Below are positions 18,555-23,389 of a stretch of DNA of 23,389 nucleotides, in pieces (positions within the stretch are counted from its first letter, which is position 1; the number at the start of each line of letters is the position of its first letter). The notes under the pieces were generated by a model. It was not told where the DNA came from. It was given only the letters and a program-made list of their open reading frames with translations, and made no database searches. This DNA comes from Micrococcales bacterium. Lineage in GTDB: Bacteria; Actinomycetota; Actinomycetes; Actinomycetales; Microbacteriaceae. The stretch covers positions 1-23,389 of the forward strand of contig CANFPR010000002.1 of assembly GCA_947448975.1 (NCBI GenBank). Reading direction: 5' to 3'. Made by a program: the position numbers and the translations under genes.

Positions 18555-19006
18555 CCCGAGCAGCGCTTCGACGCTTTGGCTCGGGTGACCGCAGCCGCTA
18601 GTTCATCGAGCACGGCAGCGCCCGAGGCAACCTTCGAATCGACAATAACTTCGGTGGCCGGTTTGCGCGCAAAGGTGATGAATCGATAAGACGGTGCCGC
18701 CGAATCATCCACGAGCCAATCGACATTCGAGGTTGTTACGCAGGTGAGCTTGCTCACGTCTACCGGTGCAACACCGCAGCGAAACAGCACCGATGCGGGG
18801 GATCCCCAAGCCGCGGTCGACTGCGCGTTGGTGCTGCGGCGGGCAAGATTCACGATGCTGTCGGGAAGTCGCACCATCTCTTCGGCGCAAATGTAATCGT
18901 TGGCGTCTGGTGCCGCTTCGAGGTTTACCGCTTGGGAGCACCCGGTGAGCCCAGCGCCTAGTAGTAACAGCCCCGCCAGGCTTGCCGTTAGTCGCAAAAT
19001 CTTCAT
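18551..19006 (-). CDS. DUF3515-family lipoprotein
   Basis: A 151-residue secreted lipoprotein of unknown function. The signal peptide has a basic start, a Leu/Ala-rich core and lipobox LTGC with Cys23. The mature part has four more cysteines (40, 77, 89, 149), which could form two disulfides, and a WLVDDSA...RFITFARKP segment typical of the family. DUF3515 genes commonly sit between ddl and thiL in Actinobacteria, as here, though on the opposite strand. Its ATG lies 7 nt after TAGCCT on the minus strand with no Shine-Dalgarno, so it may be leaderless. The link to cell-envelope genes is positional only. Confidence 0.85.
   Translation of the reverse strand: MKILRLTASLAGLLLLGAGLTGCSQAVNLEAAPDANDYICAEEMVRLPDSIVNLARRSTNAQSTAAWGSPASVLFRCGVAPVDVSKLTCVTTSNVDWLVDDSAAPSYRFITFARKPATEVIVDSKVASGAAVLDELAAAVTRAKASKRCSG
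18554..18586. terminator. Hairpin at the convergent ends of ddl and the DUF3515 gene
   Basis: ACCCGAGC (18554-18561) and GCTCGGGT (18579-18586) pair perfectly over 8 bp. A nested AGCG/CGCT stem (18562-18565, 18572-18575) lies inside. There is no T-run on either side, so it is at best a weak or Rho-aided bidirectional terminator. It also encodes the last residues of the DUF3515 protein. Confidence 0.45.
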
Positions 19007-19019
19007 CGATTACAGGCTA
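19007..19019 (-). promoter_or_regulatory. Putative -10 element of the DUF3515 gene
   Basis: TAGCCT (19019-19014, minus strand) lies 7 nt before the ATG, which implies a leaderless or nearly leaderless mRNA. It overlaps the thiL -10 element by two bases. No -35 consensus is seen. Confidence 0.35.
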
Positions 19020-19029
19020 CCTTTGATTC
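19018..19029 (+). promoter_or_regulatory. Putative leaderless -10 element of thiL
   Basis: TACCTT (19018-19023) plus 6 nt leads straight into the GTG start at 19030. There is no Shine-Dalgarno in the 23 bp between the two divergent starts. Confidence 0.4.
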
Positions 19030-20010
19030 GTGGCTACACCTGAAACCGTTGGATCGCTGGGCGAGATTGAAGCGCTCAAGCGCACCGTTTCGCGCCTCAA
19101 CCAAGGCGAGCACTCCATCGTCGGTTCGGGCGACGACGCAGCGGTGGTAGCAACCACCGACGACCGCTTTGTGGTTACCACTGACACCATGATTGAGGGT
19201 CACGACTTCAGGCTCGATTGGTCGAGCTTCTACGACTTGGGTTTCAAAGCGATTGCCACAAATGTTTCGGATGTCGCCGCCATGGGCGCTACCCCAACCG
19301 CGCTCGTGGTAGCCATCTCGGTGCCGGCTACTACGCCCATTGCAAACCTCGAGGCTTTTGCCGATGGTTTGCGCGAAGGCTGCCAGCAACTAGCACCGGG
19401 TGCAGCCGTGGTTGGCGGCGATTTAGCGGCCAGTGATCAGGTATTTATCTCGGTAACGGCTCACGGAGCTCTCAACGGGTTAGAACCGGTGCTGCGCTCA
19501 GGTGCCAAAGTTGGCGACACCGTGGCCGTGGCGGGCACTCTCGGGCGCGCTGCGGCGGGCTTGGCGCTGCTTTCCTCGGGCAATACCGATGCCGTTTCGG
19601 CATACGACGACTTTGTCGCAGTACAGCTGCGCCCGAGGCCACCTATTTCGGCCGGTCCAGAAGCCGCCAGCTCGGGTGCCACCTCGATGCTCGATGTTTC
19701 AGACGGTCTAATCAAAGATGCCGCTCGAATCGCCCGCGCATCGAACGTGACCATCGCGCTACACCGCAAAGACCTCGATGGTTTTGTTGCCATGGTTGAA
19801 GAGCCGGCGCGCGCCATCTCGGCTAACGCGCTCGATTGGGTGCTCTTTGGTGGCGAAGACCACTCGCTGCTCGCTACATTCACGCAGGGTGCGGTGGTGC
19901 CCAAGCAGTTCAAACCAATTGGGGTAGTTGCCGAGGCGAACACCCCTGCCGGCGTCACGCTTGACGGTGAAATCGTGCCCGAGCGCGGCTGGGATTCGAT
20001 TCTGGGCTAA
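19030..20010 (+). CDS. thiL: Thiamine-monophosphate kinase
   Basis: ATP-dependent kinase of 326 residues (PurM/SelD-like fold) that makes thiamine diphosphate, the last step of thiamine cofactor synthesis. The start fits the family: SLGEIEAL, then GSGDDAAVV (33-41), TTDTMIEGHDF (metal and nucleotide site), NVSDVAAMGATP, GGDL, LDVSDGLIKDA and GGEDHSLLA. All Asp-rich magnesium motifs are present. The GTG start is only 23 bp from the divergent DUF3515 start and looks leaderless. It converges with dapD with an 8-bp gap and no T-run terminator. Confidence 0.96.
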   Translation: MATPETVGSLGEIEALKRTVSRLNQGEHSIVGSGDDAAVVATTDDRFVVTTDTMIEGHDFRLDWSSFYDLGFKAIATNVSDVAAMGATPTALVVAISVPATTPIANLEAFADGLREGCQQLAPGAAVVGGDLAASDQVFISVTAHGALNGLEPVLRSGAKVGDTVAVAGTLGRAAAGLALLSSGNTDAVSAYDDFVAVQLRPRPPISAGPEAASSGATSMLDVSDGLIKDAARIARASNVTIALHRKDLDGFVAMVEEPARAISANALDWVLFGGEDHSLLATFTQGAVVPKQFKPIGVVAEANTPAGVTLDGEIVPERGWDSILG

Positions 20011-20018
20011 GCCGCAGG

Positions 20019-20972
20019 CTACTTGTGCAGCGCCGAGTTGAGCGTGATGCCAACTCCGCTTCGAGGGGTGGCCTCGACCCGGCCGGTTACCGAGTTGCGA
20101 CGAAACAGCAGGTTGGCAACACCCGAGAGCTCAACAGCCTTAACGGCACGCTCACCCGAGTCGTCAACCAGTGTCACCTTGGTTCCGGCGGTGACATAAA
20201 GACCAGCCTCAACTACAGAGTCGTCTCCGATCGAAATACCAACTCCCGCGTTAGCGCCGAGTAGGGCTCGAGCGCCAATCTTTACGCGTTCTTTTCCGCC
20301 GCCCGAGAGAGTGCCCATGATTGAGGCACCGCCACCGATGTCGGATCCATCGCCAACCACCACGCCCTGCGAGATGCGTCCTTCAACCATCGCAACACCA
20401 AGCGTGCCGGCATTGAAGTTTACGAAGCCCTCGTGCATGATCGTGGTGCCCGGCGCGAGGTGTGCGCCAAGACGAACACGCGAGGCATCGGCAATGCGAA
20501 CCTTGGCTGGGGTTACGTAGTCGACCAACCTTGGAAACTTGTCGATTGCGTGAATGGCAACGCCTGCGCGCTGAAGCATCGGACGCAGCGCATCGAGCTC
20601 TTCAATGGCAACGGCACCGGCCGAGGTGAAGGCAACTATCGGAAGATTTGGTAGCAGAGCATCGAGGTTGATGGTGTTTGGCTTCACGAGGAGGTGAGAG
20701 AGCAGGTGCAGGCGCAGGTAGGCGTCGGCGGTGCTGGTTACCGGCAGTTGGAGGTCGATCTCGGTGCGAACCACCTGAACGGTTACGTTGCGGCGCGCAT
20801 CGTGGCCAACCAGGGCGTCGAGCTGCTTAGGAACCACCCACAGGGCGTCAGTCTTTGGAGCTTCGCCGAGCTGCGGGTTTGGATACCAAACGTCGAGCAC
20901 CGCGCCCGAAGCCGAAATCGACGCGAGGCCGTGGCCCCACGCCTTGTCTGCAATGTATGTCTCTGAACTCAC
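20019..20972 (-). CDS. dapD: 2,3,4,5-tetrahydropyridine-2,6-dicarboxylate N-succinyltransferase, actinobacterial type
   Basis: Left-handed beta-helix acyltransferase of 317 residues. It transfers succinyl from succinyl-CoA to tetrahydrodipicolinate in diaminopimelate/lysine synthesis. The N-terminus (WGHGLASISASGAVLDVWYP) and the absence of similarity to the shorter proteobacterial form mark the actinobacterial group. The hexapeptide-repeat region runs from about residue 165 to 280. It includes MVEGRIS with the likely catalytic Glu, VVGDGSDIGGGASIMGTLSGG, and GANAGVGISIGDDSVVEAG. It is divergent from dapE, which acts two steps later, with only 28 bp between the starts. The GTG start (20972-20970) is probably leaderless. 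Confidence 0.96.
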   Translation of the reverse strand: MSSETYIADKAWGHGLASISASGAVLDVWYPNPQLGEAPKTDALWVVPKQLDALVGHDARRNVTVQVVRTEIDLQLPVTSTADAYLRLHLLSHLLVKPNTINLDALLPNLPIVAFTSAGAVAIEELDALRPMLQRAGVAIHAIDKFPRLVDYVTPAKVRIADASRVRLGAHLAPGTTIMHEGFVNFNAGTLGVAMVEGRISQGVVVGDGSDIGGGASIMGTLSGGGKERVKIGARALLGANAGVGISIGDDSVVEAGLYVTAGTKVTLVDDSGERAVKAVELSGVANLLFRRNSVTGRVEATPRSGVGITLNSALHK

Positions 20973-20984
20973 AGGTCAATGTTA
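20973..20984 (-). promoter_or_regulatory. Putative leaderless -10 element of dapD
   Basis: TAACAT (20984-20979 on the minus strand) is followed by TGACCT and then the GTG start, so the expected RNA start coincides with the start codon. Only 4 bp separate it from the dapE -10 element. Confidence 0.45.
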
Positions 20985-20988
20985 CGGG

Positions 20989-21000
20989 TAGGCTCGTTAC
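20989..21000 (+). promoter_or_regulatory. Putative leaderless -10 element of dapE
   Basis: TAGGCT (20989-20994) plus CGTTAC leads directly to the GTG at 21001. No Shine-Dalgarno is present. No -35 consensus is seen at 16-18 bp; TGAACT lies 19 bp upstream. Confidence 0.45.
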
Positions 21001-22080
21001 GTGACCTCGCTATCTCTCAATACTGACGCGGATGTTGTCGAACTAACCCGCCAAATTTGCGACATCGAATCGGTGTCTGGCAACGAAAAGGCGCTCGCCG
21101 ATGCAATCGAAAGCGCCTTGCGCAGCGTGGATCACCTCGAAGTCATTCGCGATGGAGACGCCATCGTCGCACGCACAAACCTCGGTAGAGCCAAACGCGT
21201 TGTTATTGCCGGTCACATCGACACCGTTCCGATCGCCGACAATCTTCCGGTCAAGTTTCTGCAGTTCGAACGCGAGCAGGTGCTCTGGGGCCGCGGCACG
21301 GTCGACATGAAGGCCGGGGTTGCCGTGCAACTCAAACTTGCCACCACCATCAAAGAACCCAACGTAGACGTCACCTGGGTTTTCTACGACCACGAAGAGG
21401 TCGAGGCGTCGCTCAACGGTTTGGGTCGAATCGCTCGCGCCCGCCCAGATCTTCTAGAGGCGCAGTTTGCGGTGCTCTGCGAGCCATCCTCAGCAGAGGT
21501 CGAGGGCGGCTGCAACGGCACCATGCGCATCGATGTTCGCACCAGTGGCGTAAAGGCACACAGCGCTCGACCATGGATGGGCGAGAACGCGATTCACAAA
21601 GCCGCCGAGGTGCTCACCCGCCTAGCTCAAAACGTACCGGCCGAGATTGAGGTTGACGGCCTGGTTTACCGCGAGAGCCTGAACGCCGTGCTCATCGGCG
21701 GTGGTATCGCCACAAACGTCATTCCCGATGCATCGGTGATTACCGTCAACTACCGATTCGCACCGAGCAAGTCGGCAGCGCAGGCCGAAAGCTATCTTCG
21801 CGAATTCTTCGTTGGTTTCGATGTTGAGGTTATCGACTCTGCCGAAGGTGCTCGCCCAGGTCTCGACCTGCCAGAAGCCGCAGCCTTTATGGCGGCGGTT
21901 GGTTCGACCCCAAAGCCGAAATACGGCTGGACCGACGTGGCGCGATTCTCGGCACTTGGAATTCCCGCAGTCAACTTTGGCCCGGGCGACCCAAACAAGG
22001 CGCACGCCGACGACGAAAACGTGCCCGTCTCGCAGATTTACGCCTGTGAAACCGCGCTTGCCAAGTGGCTAACCGCCTAG
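21001..22080 (+). CDS. dapE: Succinyl-diaminopimelate desuccinylase
   Basis: M20-family zinc hydrolase of 359 residues that removes succinate from N-succinyl-LL-diaminopimelate. Metal and catalytic residues fall in the expected places: His72 (GHIDTVP), Asp102 (GRGTVDMKAG), Glu132/Glu133 (DHEEVEA), Glu161 (CEPSS) and His335 (KAHADDEN). The dimerisation domain contains GGCNGTMRIDV and HSARPWMGENAIHK. TNVIPDASVITVNYRF is another family hallmark. It is divergent from dapD, so the two succinylase-branch steps can share control. The membrane mannosyltransferase gene follows after 16 bp and is probably co-transcribed. Confidence 0.96.
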   Translation: MTSLSLNTDADVVELTRQICDIESVSGNEKALADAIESALRSVDHLEVIRDGDAIVARTNLGRAKRVVIAGHIDTVPIADNLPVKFLQFEREQVLWGRGTVDMKAGVAVQLKLATTIKEPNVDVTWVFYDHEEVEASLNGLGRIARARPDLLEAQFAVLCEPSSAEVEGGCNGTMRIDVRTSGVKAHSARPWMGENAIHKAAEVLTRLAQNVPAEIEVDGLVYRESLNAVLIGGGIATNVIPDASVITVNYRFAPSKSAAQAESYLREFFVGFDVEVIDSAEGARPGLDLPEAAAFMAAVGSTPKPKYGWTDVARFSALGIPAVNFGPGDPNKAHADDENVPVSQIYACETALAKWLTA

Positions 22081-22096
22081 ATTTTCAAGCATCCAA

Positions 22097-23290
22097 GTGA
22101 ACGCGCGCCTGACCCAAATAGCCAGCCGCTGGTGGTTCAAAGTGAGCGCCATCTGGTTGGCCACAAGACTGGTTACCTTGGCCATCTTTCTCGTCGCCGC
22201 CAGCTTGCAGGGTGACAACTACTGGACCAAAGCTCAACCGTCGTACTTTGACTTTCTAAACATCTGGGATGTCGAGTGGTACGGCCGCATCTTCGACCAC
22301 GGTTACCCAACCTCGCTGCCCGCGAATGCCGATGGCGTTGTGGCGCAAAACGAGTGGGCGTTCATGCCGATGTTTCCGATGTTGGTGCGAGTGCTCGCGA
22401 CACTGACCGGGCTCGAGTGGCGCTTTGCGGCTCCGATTCTTGCCACACTGTTTTCATTTTTTGCGGCAGCGATGATCTTCAAACTTTTTGCTCGACTCAT
22501 GCCAGAGCGACAGGCACTTTGGGGCGTTGCGCTGGTTGGCCTCTGGTGTGCGAGCCCCGTGCTTCAAACCGGTTACGCCGAGAGCCTTGCACTTGCTTTC
22601 CTTGCTTGGGCCCTTGTTCTCATTCACGATCGCAGATATTCGGCGTCGCTCATTCCTATTGCTCTGCTCACCTTCACGCGGCCGGGCTCACTCGCGCTAG
22701 CTTTCACCCTGGTGTTGGTCTGGGCCGTTCGTTTTGTGGTTGCACGTCGCGGCGGCGAGGCATTCTCGAGCGCGCAGAAGTTGCGGTTAGGCGTTGCTGC
22801 AGCTGCGGCATCCGCGATTGGTTTTGCCTGGATGCTCGCAGCCTGGGTTTTCACCGGCCGCCCCGATGCCTATCTCGCCACCGAACTTGCCTGGCGTTCT
22901 GGCTATCTGGGCGATAACCGCCTCACGCCTTTCGAGGGTTGGCTCGCGAGCTTCAACTTTCACTTCGGGCAGCCGGTTGGGGCTTTCGCGCTGCTGGCCG
23001 TGGTTCTCTTCACCGCCTACGTGCTCACTTGGCCGTCGGTTCGAGCCTTGGCGGCCGCTCACCTCTGGGTGATTGCCTACTTCGTCTATTTGCTCGCGGT
23101 GTTCTTTCCGCAGTCGAGCACCTGGCGCATCTTGCTGCCCGCGTTTCCACTGTTGGGCGCTCTGGCTGGCCCGGTTTCGCGCTCGAATCGCGCAGTTCAG
23201 GTGGTTTTGGTCGCGGCGCTTATCGCTTTGCAAATCTGGTGGGTGCTCACCTGCTGGAACTACACGGCACCCGATTTCACGCCTCCGTAG
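22097..23290 (+). CDS. PIG-V-like integral membrane mannosyltransferase (GT-C fold)
   Basis: A 397-residue polytopic membrane protein with about 9-10 hydrophobic segments. A first helix (about 17-36) is followed by an outer loop with NIWDVEWYGRIFDHGYP (55-71). This Trp-Asp-x-x-Trp-Tyr pattern before GY matches the PIG-V/GPI mannosyltransferase-2 family, in which the loop Asp is thought to be catalytic. AFMPMFPMLVR follows, also typical. Actinobacterial members are thought to use a polyprenyl-phosphate sugar donor outside the membrane to glycosylate an envelope acceptor; the acceptor here is unknown. The GTG start has only a poor ribosome site, so the start is less certain. It is 16 bp after dapE. 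Confidence 0.78.
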   Translation: MNARLTQIASRWWFKVSAIWLATRLVTLAIFLVAASLQGDNYWTKAQPSYFDFLNIWDVEWYGRIFDHGYPTSLPANADGVVAQNEWAFMPMFPMLVRVLATLTGLEWRFAAPILATLFSFFAAAMIFKLFARLMPERQALWGVALVGLWCASPVLQTGYAESLALAFLAWALVLIHDRRYSASLIPIALLTFTRPGSLALAFTLVLVWAVRFVVARRGGEAFSSAQKLRLGVAAAAASAIGFAWMLAAWVFTGRPDAYLATELAWRSGYLGDNRLTPFEGWLASFNFHFGQPVGAFALLAVVLFTAYVLTWPSVRALAAAHLWVIAYFVYLLAVFFPQSSTWRILLPAFPLLGALAGPVSRSNRAVQVVLVAALIALQIWWVLTCWNYTAPDFTPP

Positions 23291-23341
23291 GCTCTTTCGC
23301 CAAGAAGAATTGCCATAGTTTTCGCAAGCGTTACCATTTAG

Positions 23342-23370
23342 AAACCTCTGAGCGCAGATTGGGGTTTTTT
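23342..23370 (+). terminator. Terminator-like hairpin after the mannosyltransferase gene
   Basis: AAACCTC (23342-23348) can pair with GGGGTTT (23361-23367, one T-G pair), with a small inner CTG/CAG helix, followed by more T. It would end the dapE-mannosyltransferase transcript. The rest of 23291-23389 shows no gene that I can support. Confidence 0.5.
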
Positions 23371-23389
23371 ACTGCCCAAACATGTGAGA

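Noticed and set aside
22276..22917. A 213-codon plus-strand open frame inside the mannosyltransferase gene
   Set aside because: Out of frame with the PIG-V-like protein, Arg/Cys/Ser-rich, no start signal. The overlapping frame has clear membrane helices and family motifs.
23260..23337. A 25-codon minus-strand small ORF with GAGG 7 nt before its ATG
   Set aside because: It overlaps the end of the mannosyltransferase gene and the peptide shows no signal, helix or known motif. The ribosome site alone is not enough to call a gene.

Overview
The window is a compact piece of an actinobacterial chromosome. The actinobacterial type of DapD, a DUF3515 lipoprotein beside ddl and thiL, moderate-to-high GC, very short intergenic gaps and many TAnnnT-type leaderless starts all point to a member of the Microbacteriaceae, perhaps a small-genome aquatic lineage of the Rhodoluna/Aquiluna (Luna cluster) kind. 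The family is my inference from gene content and cannot be proved from the sequence alone.

Layout. (1) 1-1584: 3' part of gltX (the 5' end lies outside the window), tRNA-Gln(CTG) and a terminator. (2) 1597-5655: a metallo-beta-lactamase-fold hydrolase on the minus strand, divergent from a CPH-type copper-family P-type ATPase with an unusual Cys/His/Met-rich N-terminus; then a lipid kinase and tRNA-Glu(CTC) with a terminator. (3) 5700-11003: a complete BMP-type ABC importer (lipoprotein, double ATPase, two permeases), probably for nucleosides. The lipoprotein gene has a hairpin leader and its own terminator. (4) 11023-12258: an MFS transporter on the minus strand. (5) 12318-18554: a tightly coupled operon leuC-leuD-murA-plsC-gpsA-ddl, in which most genes overlap by 1 or 4 nt or abut. 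(6) 18551-20972: DUF3515 lipoprotein (minus), thiL (plus), dapD (minus). (7) 21001-23290: dapE and a PIG-V-like membrane mannosyltransferase, followed by a terminator-like hairpin.

Together the genes serve housekeeping: leucine synthesis (leuCD), the succinylase branch to diaminopimelate/lysine (dapD, dapE), peptidoglycan precursors (murA, ddl), phospholipid synthesis and recycling (gpsA, plsC, lipid kinase), glutamyl-tRNA supply for both Glu and probably Gln codons (gltX, tRNA-Gln, tRNA-Glu), thiamine diphosphate (thiL), metal export and nucleoside import.

I found no clear new multi-gene system, mobile element, CRISPR array or phage. The points most worth a second look are the metallothionein-like extension and altered HP motif of the P-type ATPase, a consistent set of leaderless promoters (two divergent pairs have abutting or overlapping -10 elements), and the structured leader of the BMP lipoprotein gene. 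Every intergenic stretch is shorter than 300 bases once the RNA genes are counted.
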